A stretch of DNA of 64,000 bases from Flagellimonas eckloniae (GTDB taxonomy: Bacteria > Bacteroidota > Bacteroidia > Flavobacteriales > Flavobacteriaceae), in contig NZ_LCTZ01000002.1 of NCBI RefSeq assembly GCF_001413955.1, forward strand, positions 558,001 through 622,000, in the 5' to 3' direction. A model generated the notes under the pieces. The model searched no databases. It saw only the letters and a list, made by a program, of their open reading frames with translations, and was not told the origin of the DNA. Positions 1-8,598 of the stretch are shown here, one piece after another. How positions within the stretch are numbered: position 1 is the first letter of the stretch; each line of letters begins with the position of its first letter. The translations under genes and the position numbers were made by a program.

Positions 1-75
1 ACGTTTGAATTGAAGACAAAGCCAGATGTTGCTTCGGACATTTGGAAAGAAATCATCTCCAGAATTCATGTTTAG
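1..75 (+). CDS. coaBC: CoaBC, C-terminal fragment (phosphopantothenoylcysteine decarboxylase/ligase)
   Basis: The first 24 codons at the window edge read in frame to a TAG at 73-75 and give TFELKTKPDVASDIWKEIIS followed by RIHV. An ending of the type ELK-K--VA-DI--EII is typical of the CoaB (ligase) half of the bifunctional CoA biosynthesis enzyme CoaBC. The gene order coaBC, DUF4835, recN is common in Flavobacteriaceae, which supports the call. Only the last 24 residues lie in the window, so domains cannot be checked. The stop overlaps the start codon chosen for the next gene (68-70), suggesting translational coupling. Confidence 0.75.
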   Translation, partial: TFELKTKPDVASDIWKEIISRIHV

Positions 76-958
76 AATTGTACTGTTCGCTTTTTTTCTT
101 TCAACTTCACAGTTAATGTGTGCCCAGGAATTGAATTGTACGGTCACTGTCAATTCAGATCAAGTTAGTCAAACAAACCAACAGATTTTTAGGACTCTGG
201 AACGATCACTCAGTGATTTTGTGAATAAAAATAAATGGACCAATAGGGTTTACAATGAAAATGAACGGGTAAATGCAAGATTGTTCATAACCGTTACCCA
301 ATATGAATCGGATCGTTTTGATGCCAACATTCAGATTCAATCTTCAAGACCAGTTTTTAATAGCTCATACGAAAGCCCAGTTTTTAATTATAAAGACGAT
401 TCTTTCAACTTTCAATACCAAGAATTTCAACCTTTGGTATATAACGAGAATGTTTTTGAGTCCAATTTAATTGCAGTTGTATCCTATTACGTTTATATCA
501 TTTTAGGTTTGGATGCAGATACTTTTTCTTTAGAAGGTGGTGATGAAATGTTTAGAAAGGCTCAGAATATTGTTACGCAGGCCCAAGGCTCCAATGCTGC
601 AGGCTGGAAACAAGAAACAGGAAGTCGTTCACGCTTTGAATTAGTGGATAATTTGTTGAGCAATTCTTTTAGGGAGTACCGTATTGCCATGTACAACTAC
701 CATAGAAAAGGGTTGGATATTTTAGGCGATAACAATAGTACGGGAAAGCAAATTATTGCAGGAAGCATGCGTCTCTTTGAAACCCTGATCAAGCGTAGGC
801 CCAACGCCTTTTTGATTCAGACATTTTTTGATTCAAAATCGGAAGAGATAAAAAACATTTTTTCTGATGGCCCTAAGGTAGATATCGTAAAGCTCAAAGA
901 AACCTTGAATAGGGTTGCGCCATTTTACTCCAATACCTGGAACCAAATAAAATACTAG
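68..958 (+). CDS. porD: DUF4835 family exported protein (PorD-like, type IX secretion associated)
   Basis: A 296-residue exported protein of the DUF4835 family, known in Bacteroidota as PorD and linked to the type IX secretion system. Starting at 68 gives a clean signal peptide (MFRIVLFAFFLSTSQLMCA, then QELNC). An upstream ATG at 26 would add 14 polar residues before it and overlap coaBC deeply, so I prefer 68, which overlaps the coaBC stop by 8 nt. The mature part shows the family's Asn/Gln- and Tyr-rich beta region and ends in a conserved-looking APFYSNTWNQIKY. The position between coaBC and recN is the usual one. The exact molecular role of PorD is not settled; the secretion link is family knowledge, not visible here. 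Confidence 0.85.
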   Translation: MFRIVLFAFFLSTSQLMCAQELNCTVTVNSDQVSQTNQQIFRTLERSLSDFVNKNKWTNRVYNENERVNARLFITVTQYESDRFDANIQIQSSRPVFNSSYESPVFNYKDDSFNFQYQEFQPLVYNENVFESNLIAVVSYYVYIILGLDADTFSLEGGDEMFRKAQNIVTQAQGSNAAGWKQETGSRSRFELVDNLLSNSFREYRIAMYNYHRKGLDILGDNNSTGKQIIAGSMRLFETLIKRRPNAFLIQTFFDSKSEEIKNIFSDGPKVDIVKLKETLNRVAPFYSNTWNQIKY

Positions 959-1004
959 TCAGTTTCTCTAAAGACATTTATCTTTACCGAGAAAATCTTC
1001 TACG

Positions 1005-2657
1005 TTGCTTAATAATCTTTCAATTCAAAATTACGCCTTAATAGACGATCTTAATGTGTCGTTTTCTAGTGGATTTACTACTATTACTGGTGAGACCGGA
1101 GCAGGTAAGTCTATTTTGTTGGGTGGACTTTCTTTGGTTTTGGGGAAACGTGCCGATTTGTCTTCACTCAAAAACAAAGCCCAAAAATGCATTATTGAAG
1201 CAGAGTTTGAAATTTCTAAATACGAACTGAAACCTTTTTTTGATGTAAATGATCTGGATTATGAAGCGGTAACCATTTTGAGAAGGGAAATTCTCCCAAG
1301 CGGAAAATCAAGGGCATTTGTAAACGATTCCCCGGTAGTACTTGAAGTACTGAGGAATTTGGGCGAACGTTTGGTCGATGTACATTCCCAACATCAAACT
1401 TTACGATTGACAGAAAATGATTTTCAATTAAAAGTTGTAGATGCGTTAGCGGAAAATAATGAAAACCTTGATGCGTATAAAAGGTTTTTAGAAAGGTATA
1501 AGAAGGCATCAAAGGAGCTGCAAGAACTGATGGATTTTCAATCCAATTCAAACAAAGAACATGATTATAACAGCTTTTTACTGAAAGAACTTGAGTCGGC
1601 ACAATTAAAAATTGGTGCTCAAGCAGAACTTGAAGCTGAATTTGAGCAATTGAACAATGTGGAACAGATTATGGAGCAATTATCCCGAGGGAATCAATTG
1701 CTAAATGACGAGCAGATTGGGATATTGGGGAAGTTGACGGATTTAAAGCGGGCGTTTCAAAACTTAGCTGATTTTGGGAATACGTATTCCGCACTAAATG
1801 AGCGGGTGCAGTCCATTTTTATAGAAATGGATGATATAGCTTCTGAACTTGAGCATGTAAAGGATGGTGTTGAGGCCAATCCCTTGAGATTGGAGACTGT
1901 AAACGCACAGTTACAGCAATTGTATGATTTACAGAAAAAGCATCAAGTAAATTCGGTTGAGGAACTTATTGAAATTAGAAATGGATTGTCCGACAAAGTG
2001 GATGCTGTTGAAAATATTGAGTCGAAAATAAAAGATAAGGAAGTCGAAGTTTCGCAAATCACAAAGCAAGTTGAGGAAGAGGCAATCAAAATAAGGAAAG
2101 CAAGAAATACTGTAATTCCAAAGTTGAAGAGTACGCTTCAAGAAAGTCTGTATTCTTTGGGAATGCCCTCGGCTACTTTTAAAATTGAAGTGAATCCTTC
2201 GGCTTCATTCAAACCAAATGGAAAAGATGATTTGGTTTTTTTATTCTCCGCAAACAAAGGTTCGGATTATGGTGAGCTAAAAAAAGTAGCATCAGGAGGA
2301 GAATTATCGCGGATTATGTTGACGATAAAATCCATTTTGGCCAAATACGAGCAATTGCCCACTATGATGTTCGATGAAATCGACACAGGGGTTTCAGGAG
2401 AAATTTCAAATCGAATGGGAGAAATTATGCAGCAGATGAGTAAGACCATGCAGGTTTTTTCCATTACCCATTTACCCCAGGTAGCTTCCAAGGGAGCGCA
2501 GCAATTCAAAGTTTTTAAAGAAGAAATTGCAGATGGAACAAGTACCCAAATGAAAAAACTTAATCCTGAAGAACGCGTAAATGAGTTGGCGGAAATGCTG
2601 GGGGGAAAATCTATATCAGAATCGGCCTTGGCCCATGCAAGACAACTTTTGCAGTAG
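1005..2657 (+). CDS. recN: DNA repair protein RecN (SMC-like ATPase)
   Basis: RecN is an SMC-family ATPase that acts at DNA double-strand breaks during recombinational repair. The 550-residue length is standard. The Walker A motif GETGAGKS is at residues 29-36. A long coiled-coil middle part (about 150-370, rich in Glu, Lys and Leu) separates it from the C-terminal half, which has the ABC signature SGGELSR, Walker B MMFDEIDTGVSG and the switch region SITHLPQVAS. The start is a TTG at 1005; the sequence MLNNLSIQNYALIDDL matches the usual RecN N terminus, so this start is convincing. A near-consensus -7 box (TATCTTTA, 979-986) lies just upstream. Confidence 0.95.
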   Translation: MLNNLSIQNYALIDDLNVSFSSGFTTITGETGAGKSILLGGLSLVLGKRADLSSLKNKAQKCIIEAEFEISKYELKPFFDVNDLDYEAVTILRREILPSGKSRAFVNDSPVVLEVLRNLGERLVDVHSQHQTLRLTENDFQLKVVDALAENNENLDAYKRFLERYKKASKELQELMDFQSNSNKEHDYNSFLLKELESAQLKIGAQAELEAEFEQLNNVEQIMEQLSRGNQLLNDEQIGILGKLTDLKRAFQNLADFGNTYSALNERVQSIFIEMDDIASELEHVKDGVEANPLRLETVNAQLQQLYDLQKKHQVNSVEELIEIRNGLSDKVDAVENIESKIKDKEVEVSQITKQVEEEAIKIRKARNTVIPKLKSTLQESLYSLGMPSATFKIEVNPSASFKPNGKDDLVFLFSANKGSDYGELKKVASGGELSRIMLTIKSILAKYEQLPTMMFDEIDTGVSGEISNRMGEIMQQMSKTMQVFSITHLPQVASKGAQQFKVFKEEIADGTSTQMKKLNPEERVNELAEMLGGKSISESALAHARQLLQ

Positions 2658-2714
2658 GGTATGCGCGTTACTTTGTTGAATAATATCAAAACAGAAAAAA
2701 TCGATAAGATTAAA

Positions 2715-2722
2715 TATCTTTG
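2715..2722 (+). promoter_or_regulatory. -7 promoter box upstream of fabI
   Basis: TATCTTTG is a perfect match to the Bacteroidota TAnnTTTG -7 element and lies 26 nt before the fabI ATG, giving a predicted leader of about 23 nt. I see no clear TTG at the -33 position. It makes fabI its own transcription unit rather than part of a recN operon. Confidence 0.5.
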
Positions 2723-2748
2723 TCGCAAACCAACATTAGATAAATACT

Positions 2749-3561
2749 ATGGCTTATAATCTTTTAAAAGGTAAAAAAGGAATCATTTTTGGGGCTTTGG
2801 ATGAGAATTCCATTGCATGGAAAACGGCAGAGCGCATTCATGAGGAAGGCGGAACTTTTGTGTTGACGAATGCACCCATTGCAATGCGAATGGGACAGAT
2901 TAAAGAGTTGGCCGCAAAGACAAATTCAGAAATCATTCCCGCGGATGCTACCAATGAAGAAGATTTGCAGAATTTGGTGACCCAGTCCATGGAAATTTTA
3001 GGTGGAAAGTTGGACTTTGTGTTACACTCCATTGGAATGTCCGTTAATGTTAGAAAAGGAAGGGCGTATACCGATGAAAAATATGACTTTACGGCAAAAG
3101 GGTGGGATGTTTCCGCACTTTCGTTCCATAAAGTAATGCAATCACTATATAAATCTGATGCCATGAACGAGTGGGGTAGTATAGTTGCCCTGACCTACAT
3201 GGCAGCGCAGCGCACGTTTCCAGATTACAATGATATGGCCGACAACAAAGCCTATTTGGAATCTGTGGCCAGGAGTTTTGGATATTTCTTTGGAAAAGAA
3301 AAGAAGGTTCGGGTAAACACTATTTCCCAATCTCCAACGCCAACCACTGCTGGACAAGGGGTAAAAGGATTCGATGGATTTATCAGCTATGCTGAAAAAA
3401 TGTCTCCTCTTGGAAATGCATCTGCCGCCGATTGTGCAGATTATACGGTCAGTCTTTTTTCAGATTTGACAAAAAAAGTTACCATGCAGAACCTATTCCA
3501 TGATGGTGGATTTTCCAACACGGGGGTAAGTCAAGAAGTAATAGATGAATTCACAAAGTAA
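2749..3561 (+). CDS. fabI: Enoyl-[acyl-carrier-protein] reductase FabI
   Basis: Cytoplasmic NAD(P)H-dependent reductase of the last step in each round of type II fatty acid elongation. The 270-residue protein is a divergent SDR. The nucleotide-binding start KKGIIFGALDENSIAWKTA has the loosened glycine motif typical of FabI rather than the classical TGxxxGxG. The catalytic pair is the FabI-type Y-x6-K in DYNDMADNK, followed by the RVNTISQSPTPTTAG loop. It stands alone with its own promoter box and a following terminator hairpin (3582-3602). Confidence 0.93.
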   Translation: MAYNLLKGKKGIIFGALDENSIAWKTAERIHEEGGTFVLTNAPIAMRMGQIKELAAKTNSEIIPADATNEEDLQNLVTQSMEILGGKLDFVLHSIGMSVNVRKGRAYTDEKYDFTAKGWDVSALSFHKVMQSLYKSDAMNEWGSIVALTYMAAQRTFPDYNDMADNKAYLESVARSFGYFFGKEKKVRVNTISQSPTPTTAGQGVKGFDGFISYAEKMSPLGNASAADCADYTVSLFSDLTKKVTMQNLFHDGGFSNTGVSQEVIDEFTK

Positions 3562-3581
3562 GAAGTGTGACTAATTATAAG

Positions 3582-3602
3582 AGCCATCCTTTTTGGGTGG
3601 CT
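3582..3602 (+). terminator. Rho-independent terminator after fabI
   Basis: An 8-bp stem (AGCCATCC / GGGTGGCT, one G-U pair) with a T-rich loop is followed by TTTCTG and TTTTT. It sits 20 nt after the fabI stop and before the next gene in the same direction. Confidence 0.7.
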
Positions 3603-3615
3603 TTTCTGTTTTTGG

Positions 3616-4623
3616 ATGAACTTATTTTTTTCCATAATCGTTCCAGTTTTTAATAGGCCCGAAGAAATTCAGGAACTGTTGGAAAGCCTGTTGCATCAAG
3701 ATTTTAAGGAAAGTTATGAGATTGTGATTGTTGAAGATGGTTCTTCGGAAAGCTCTGAAGAAGCGGTTAAAAGATTTCAACAGAGTCTACAAATCTCGTA
3801 TTACTTTAAAGAAAATTCAGGTCCTGGAGATTCCAGAAACTATGGAATGCAAAAAGCCAATGGAAACTATTTTATCATATTGGATTCTGATTGCATATTG
3901 CCTCAACAATATCTTACTAAAGTGAACAATGAACTACAAGAAGAGTTTGTACACTGCTTTGGCGGTCCTGATGCGGCACATGAGTCGTTCACTTCGGTCC
4001 AGAAAGCAATAAACTATGTAATGACCTCCTTTTTGACTACCGGGGGCATACGAGGTGGCAGTAATTCTGTCGGTAAGTTTCAACCGCGAAGCTTCAATAT
4101 GGGGATTTCCAAAGAAGTATTTGAAAAAGTAGGTGGATTTGGACAAATACATCCCGGTGAAGATCCTGACCTAACCTTTAGAATATGGAAAGCGGGCTAT
4201 ACAACCAGATTGTTCTCAAAAGCCTTTGTATATCATAAAAGACGAATAGACTGGAAAAAATTCTATACTCAAGTCAATAAATTTGGAATGGTCAGACCTA
4301 TTCTGAATAAATGGCATCCAGGAACCGCAAAGTTGACCTATTGGTTCCCAAGCCTGTTCATGATTGGATTGGTTGCATTCATATTTTTAGCAGTAATCGG
4401 AATTAGTCTTCCCTTGGCAATCATTGGGGCTTATCCAATACTGTTGTTTTTGGATTCCCTGATTAAAACTAAAAACATAAAAGTGGCTTTTATGACAATT
4501 TTTGCCGCATTAATGCAGTTTACTGGATATGGGATAGGTTTTCTAAAATCCACAATCTTGCTTAACTTTAATAGCAAAGAACCAGAAAAGCTGTTCCCTA
4601 AATTATTTTTTAAAAGAAAGTAG
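3616..4623 (+). CDS. Family 2 glycosyltransferase, membrane-anchored
   Basis: A GT-A-fold glycosyltransferase of family 2, expected to transfer a sugar from a nucleotide-sugar donor on the cytoplasmic face of the inner membrane. The 335 residues begin with the standard FSIIVPVFNRPEEIQELLES, then VEDGSS, and the metal-binding DxD motif in ILDSDC (about residue 93). GEDPDLTFRIWKAG (about 177-190) matches the acceptor-side ED-DL-R motif. Two hydrophobic segments between about 245 and 310 anchor it. The start codon lies only 14 nt after the fabI terminator stem. It is followed after 2 nt by a YbbR-domain gene, so the two are probably cotranscribed. Substrate cannot be told from sequence. Confidence 0.85.
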   Translation: MNLFFSIIVPVFNRPEEIQELLESLLHQDFKESYEIVIVEDGSSESSEEAVKRFQQSLQISYYFKENSGPGDSRNYGMQKANGNYFIILDSDCILPQQYLTKVNNELQEEFVHCFGGPDAAHESFTSVQKAINYVMTSFLTTGGIRGGSNSVGKFQPRSFNMGISKEVFEKVGGFGQIHPGEDPDLTFRIWKAGYTTRLFSKAFVYHKRRIDWKKFYTQVNKFGMVRPILNKWHPGTAKLTYWFPSLFMIGLVAFIFLAVIGISLPLAIIGAYPILLFLDSLIKTKNIKVAFMTIFAALMQFTGYGIGFLKSTILLNFNSKEPEKLFPKLFFKRK

Positions 4624-4625
4624 AA

Positions 4626-5582
4626 GTGCTCAAAAAGTTGATAGGTGGTTTGAATAAAAGAAAAGTGAAGGTATTTTCACTTTTTTTGATATGCTCATTC
4701 CTTGCTTGGTTCCTGAGCAATCTATCGGAACCTTATGAATCCCGAGCCAATTTCAATTTAAATTATAAGAACCTGCCGGATACCTTGTTACTGGGTAACG
4801 ATGCTGTCAATTCCATAGAAGCAAAAATTAGAACAAGTGGATTTCAATTTCTCTACTATAATTTTTCCAATAAGCGGGTTGATGTAGATTTATCCCAAGT
4901 TGAGTATCGGAATGGAAATTATATATTGACAGAGGATGCAGTGAAAAAACAAATGGAAAGACAGCTTTCCCAGAGCATTTCGTTAATTGATTTGGATAGA
5001 GACCAACTTGAAGTGAATCTTTATCAAGTAGCGTCTAAAGAAGTGCCAATTAAGGCGGATATTGATTTACAGTTTAAACAGAATTACATACTTAATGGAG
5101 ACCTGAAACTTAGTCCCGATAAGATTCTGGTTAAGGGGCCTAAAGCAGAAATTGATACTCTTACCGCCATTTACACATCAAAAGTTGAAATGACCGATCT
5201 TTCTTCTGATTTTTCGGAGAATGTACTCCTAGTTTTCCCAAAAAGCCTTAATAATAGCATTTTTGCCACCAACAGAACCAATGTTTCTGGGAAAGTGGAC
5301 AAATTCTCTGAGAAGGTTTTCGATATTCCAATTCAAGTTTTAAATTTTCCCGAAGGTTATAAGGTCAATACATTTCCTAATTCCATTACGGTTCTTTGTA
5401 AAGCAACAATAGACCAATTGAAAACAATTACGTCAAAAGATTTTGAAATTGTAGCTGATTATAAACAGCTGAATGGCTCAAACGGTAATGAGTTGTTTTT
5501 AGAAGTCACAAAGAAACCTGAAAAAGTTCATGGAGTACGATTGCTTGAAAATAAAATTAATTTTGTTTTAGAACAGGAATGA
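4626..5582 (+). CDS. YbbR-like domain protein
   Basis: A 318-residue single-pass membrane protein with a short basic cytoplasmic start, a transmembrane segment (about 16-32, FSLFLICSFLAWFLSNL) and an extracytoplasmic part made of YbbR-type repeats. The recurrent PDKILVKGPKAEIDTLTAI pattern is the typical YbbR repeat core. In Firmicutes YbbR (CdaR) regulates the CdaA diadenylate cyclase; no cdaA lies next to this gene, and the flavobacterial copies sit beside coaE instead, so a cdaA role should not be assumed. The start is GTG at 4626, 2 nt after the preceding stop. The end overlaps coaE by ATGA, indicating coupling. Confidence 0.8.
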   Translation: MLKKLIGGLNKRKVKVFSLFLICSFLAWFLSNLSEPYESRANFNLNYKNLPDTLLLGNDAVNSIEAKIRTSGFQFLYYNFSNKRVDVDLSQVEYRNGNYILTEDAVKKQMERQLSQSISLIDLDRDQLEVNLYQVASKEVPIKADIDLQFKQNYILNGDLKLSPDKILVKGPKAEIDTLTAIYTSKVEMTDLSSDFSENVLLVFPKSLNNSIFATNRTNVSGKVDKFSEKVFDIPIQVLNFPEGYKVNTFPNSITVLCKATIDQLKTITSKDFEIVADYKQLNGSNGNELFLEVTKKPEKVHGVRLLENKINFVLEQE

Positions 5583-6166
5583 AGATTGTAGGGTTGACAG
5601 GTGGAATTGGAACGGGAAAGAGCACCGTGGCAGGAATGTTCAAGGATTTGAGAGTTCCAATATATGATTCAGATTCAGAAGCAAAGCGCTTGATGACCGA
5701 ATCGTCCCAACTAAAAAAAGCAATAATTTCTTTACTTGGCGAAAAGGCATATGAAGGCGAAGCCCTGAACAGAAGTTTTATTGCGAGCAAGGTTTTTGAA
5801 AATCCCACAATGTTGCAGGAATTAAATGAAATTGTACATCCCGCAGTAAAAGAAGATTTTAAAGAATGGGCGAAAATACAGCAATCGCCCTACGTAATTC
5901 AGGAAACTGCCCTTATTTTTGAAAAAGCATCCCAAGATCAATATGATTATGTAATTTTAATTACCGCACCTATCAATTTAAGGTTGGGTAGGGTTATGAG
6001 AAGGGACGGAGTTTCTGAAAAAGAAGTTTTGGACCGTATTAAAAACCAGATGGGAGATGATGAAAAGTTGGTACTTGCAGATTTTCATATTGACAATATT
6101 GATTTAGAAACAACCCAAAAAGAGGTTGCAAAACTGCACAAAACACTTGTTATCCTTTCAGATTGA
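5579..6166 (+). CDS. coaE: Dephospho-CoA kinase
   Basis: Phosphorylates the 3' hydroxyl of dephospho-CoA, the final step of CoA synthesis, in the cytosol. The 195-residue protein starts MKIVGLTGGIGTGKSTVAG with the P-loop at residues 8-15, and carries the CoaE motifs DSD (about 30-32), IVHPAV and the lid-region RRDG. Length is normal. The ATG overlaps the previous stop in an ATGA arrangement. Together with the coaBC end at the left edge, two CoA genes lie within 6 kb, although fabI has its own promoter and terminator between them. Confidence 0.95.
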   Translation: MKIVGLTGGIGTGKSTVAGMFKDLRVPIYDSDSEAKRLMTESSQLKKAIISLLGEKAYEGEALNRSFIASKVFENPTMLQELNEIVHPAVKEDFKEWAKIQQSPYVIQETALIFEKASQDQYDYVILITAPINLRLGRVMRRDGVSEKEVLDRIKNQMGDDEKLVLADFHIDNIDLETTQKEVAKLHKTLVILSD

Positions 6167-6243
6167 CCAACAATTTTAACATTTTTGTTAAGGTTAGGTT
6201 AAACGGTAAAAGGCCTAAATGTTAAATTTCTAATTTTACCCCG

Positions 6244-7824
6244 ATGAACAAGAAGCTATTCGTTCTTCTCGTCATTCTCATGAGCTTATCCCTTATAGGG
6301 ATAATTTTTGTCCAAGTGTATTGGATAAGAACATCTGTAAATGACAAAGAGGAGCAATTCTCAAGAACGGTCACCGACATACTGGATAAAGTTGCAAGCA
6401 GGGTAGAGAAGAGGGAGATGAAAGATTATTCAGACCGATTGGCTTCACTGGTTGATAGTATTGGGGAACCCAAAACTACCCAGTTCAGAAATTTTATGTT
6501 TGTCGATAGGGATTTGAATTCTGATGAAATTCTGTTCTATTCACATGGAATTCTTGAAGAAGATTATAATATAACATCAACGTTCTTTGATAATTTAGGG
6601 GGTGAAGACACCACAATATTTAAAAATTTGACCAGTAAGCGGACCAAGACCGTTTTCAAGGAAGAATTTGGGCTGGACGGTAAAAGTTATAGTTTGACCC
6701 CAATTCAAAAAGCTGAAAAGATAGGAGGTCTGTCTAGTATTGATAAGGCAGCTTGGGAAGACGTTTTTATGGAGTATGCCAAAAGCAGTCCAATACACAA
6801 AAGGGTATCCAAAAAGGAATTGGAGCTGATGCTTAGTCAAGAATTGGGAAATAGAAACATAGATATCGATTATGAGTATGGGGTGTACAGCCAAGGCTAT
6901 CCTACCAAAATCAAATCCAAAAAGTTCAAGTTTTCTGAATCCAAAATGTACAAGGCACCGATTTTTAAAGATGCTGAGGGGAATTCGAGTTTTTCGCTAT
7001 TGCTCACATTTCCAACCATGAAGAAATTTCTTTTTCAATCGATAATGAGTATGGCCTTATTATCCCTGATTTTTACGCTTGTGATTATGGTGGCTTATTC
7101 CAGTGCTATCTATCAATTAATCAAGCAAAAACAAATATCTGAGATAAAGACGGATTTCATAAATAATATGACTCATGAGTTCAAGACTCCAATAGCGACA
7201 ATAAATCTGGCCGTTGAAGCAATCAGAAATCCAAAATCAATTGAAGACAAGGAAAAAGTGTTGCGTTATTTGGGAATGATCAAGGATGAGAATAAACGTA
7301 TGCATGCCCAGGTAGAAAATGTGCTAAGAATATCCAAATTGGAAAAAAATCAGTTGGACATACGTAAGGATAGGGTAGATGTTCATGACATAATAGTAGA
7401 CGCTATTGCACATATTGAGTTGATTGTGGCTGATAGAGGAGGCTATATTAATTCGCATTGCGATGCTGAAAGGTCGGAGATACTGGCGAATGATGTCCAT
7501 TTTACCAATGTAATCGTCAACATTTTGGACAATGCGGTAAAGTATTCAACGGAATCCCCTAAAATAGATGTTTTTACCGAAGTGGTTAAAAACAGTATCA
7601 TAGTTAAAGTGAAGGATCAGGGAGCTGGAATGAGCAAGGCGGTCCTTAAAAGAGTTTTTGAGAAATTTTACCGGGAACATACCGGAGACATTCACAATGT
7701 AAAGGGTCATGGATTAGGGTTGGCCTATGTAAAACGAATAATAGAAGATCATCAAGGAGAGGTCTATGCGGAAAGTGAAAAGGGAAAAGGAAGTACTTTC
7801 TACATAAAACTACCTTTAATTTAA
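6244..7824 (+). CDS. Sensor histidine kinase (RprX-like)
   Basis: Membrane sensor kinase of a two-component system; the partner regulator follows after 6 nt. The 526 residues comprise an N-terminal transmembrane segment (about 5-27), a periplasmic sensor part of about 235 residues, a second transmembrane helix (about 262-290), a HisKA dimerisation domain with His311 in NNMTHEFKTP, and a HATPase domain with the N box (NILDNAVKYS), KDQGAGMS and GHGLGLAYVKRI. No HAMP domain separates TM2 from HisKA. The layout matches Bacteroidota kinases of the RprX type; the signal is unknown. A near-consensus -7 box (TAATTTTA, 6231-6238) ends only 5 nt before the ATG, so the mRNA may be nearly leaderless. Confidence 0.9.
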   Translation: MNKKLFVLLVILMSLSLIGIIFVQVYWIRTSVNDKEEQFSRTVTDILDKVASRVEKREMKDYSDRLASLVDSIGEPKTTQFRNFMFVDRDLNSDEILFYSHGILEEDYNITSTFFDNLGGEDTTIFKNLTSKRTKTVFKEEFGLDGKSYSLTPIQKAEKIGGLSSIDKAAWEDVFMEYAKSSPIHKRVSKKELELMLSQELGNRNIDIDYEYGVYSQGYPTKIKSKKFKFSESKMYKAPIFKDAEGNSSFSLLLTFPTMKKFLFQSIMSMALLSLIFTLVIMVAYSSAIYQLIKQKQISEIKTDFINNMTHEFKTPIATINLAVEAIRNPKSIEDKEKVLRYLGMIKDENKRMHAQVENVLRISKLEKNQLDIRKDRVDVHDIIVDAIAHIELIVADRGGYINSHCDAERSEILANDVHFTNVIVNILDNAVKYSTESPKIDVFTEVVKNSIIVKVKDQGAGMSKAVLKRVFEKFYREHTGDIHNVKGHGLGLAYVKRIIEDHQGEVYAESEKGKGSTFYIKLPLI

Positions 7825-7830
7825 AAAATC

Positions 7831-8544
7831 ATGGAAATAGAAAAAAAGAAAATACTTTTAGTTGAGGACGATCCAAACTTTGGTATCGTGTTAAAGGATT
7901 ATTTGTCCATGAACGACTTTGACGTTGTTCTGGCAAAGAACGGAATGGAAGGTTTTGAGAAGTTCAAAAAAGATAACTATGATGTTTGCATTCTGGACGT
8001 AATGATGCCTTATAAAGATGGGTTTACCTTGGCAAGGGAAATACGGGAAAAGAATGAAAATGTCCCAATTATTTTTCTTACTGCCAAAACCATGAAAGAA
8101 GATGTGCTTAAGGGGTATAAGGCCGGAGCAGATGATTATTTGAACAAGCCTTTTGATTCTGAAGTATTATTGATGAAACTTAAAGCAATACTTCAAAGAA
8201 AGGCATCTAGCACCCTAGCAGACAGCAAGCAATTTGAATTTGAAATCGGAAATTTCCATCTGAATTCAAAACTACGCTTCCTAAAATATATGGATGAGGA
8301 AGCGGTTAAACTTTCTCCCAAGGAAAATGAGTTGTTGAGACTTCTCGCGCTTCATGAAAATGATTTAATGCCCAGGGAATTAGCGTTGACCAAAATATGG
8401 AGAGATGATAACTATTTCACTTCAAGAAGTATGGATGTTTACATTGCCAAATTAAGAAAATACCTTAAAAGGGATGATGTTGTGGAAATCCTAAATATTC
8501 ATGGAGAAGGATTTAGATTGGTTGTTAAGGCTGAAAATCAATAA
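7831..8544 (+). CDS. OmpR-family response regulator (RprY-like)
   Basis: DNA-binding response regulator paired with the kinase just upstream. The receiver (1-120) has the acidic pair in LLVEDDP, the phosphoacceptor Asp56 in CILDVMMP, Thr in FLTAKT and the conserved Lys in LNKPF. The C-terminal winged-helix domain (about 140-230) contains LSPKENELLRLLALH and the recognition region SRSMDVYIAKLRKYL. Length 237 is standard. It is followed by a strong hairpin terminator, so the kinase-regulator pair forms a two-gene unit. Confidence 0.92.
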   Translation: MEIEKKKILLVEDDPNFGIVLKDYLSMNDFDVVLAKNGMEGFEKFKKDNYDVCILDVMMPYKDGFTLAREIREKNENVPIIFLTAKTMKEDVLKGYKAGADDYLNKPFDSEVLLMKLKAILQRKASSTLADSKQFEFEIGNFHLNSKLRFLKYMDEEAVKLSPKENELLRLLALHENDLMPRELALTKIWRDDNYFTSRSMDVYIAKLRKYLKRDDVVEILNIHGEGFRLVVKAENQ

Positions 8545-8572
8545 GTTTATCAAAAAGAAATAATACATAAAT

Positions 8573-8598
8573 AAAGCCACCCTTTGGGTGGTTTTTTT
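8573..8598. terminator. Bidirectional terminator between response regulator and gntP
   Basis: A GC-rich stem (GCCACCC, loop TTT, GGGTGG) is flanked by A-rich and T-rich (TTTTTTT) runs, so it can end transcription from both sides. It lies between convergent genes and abuts the gntP stop codon. Confidence 0.85.
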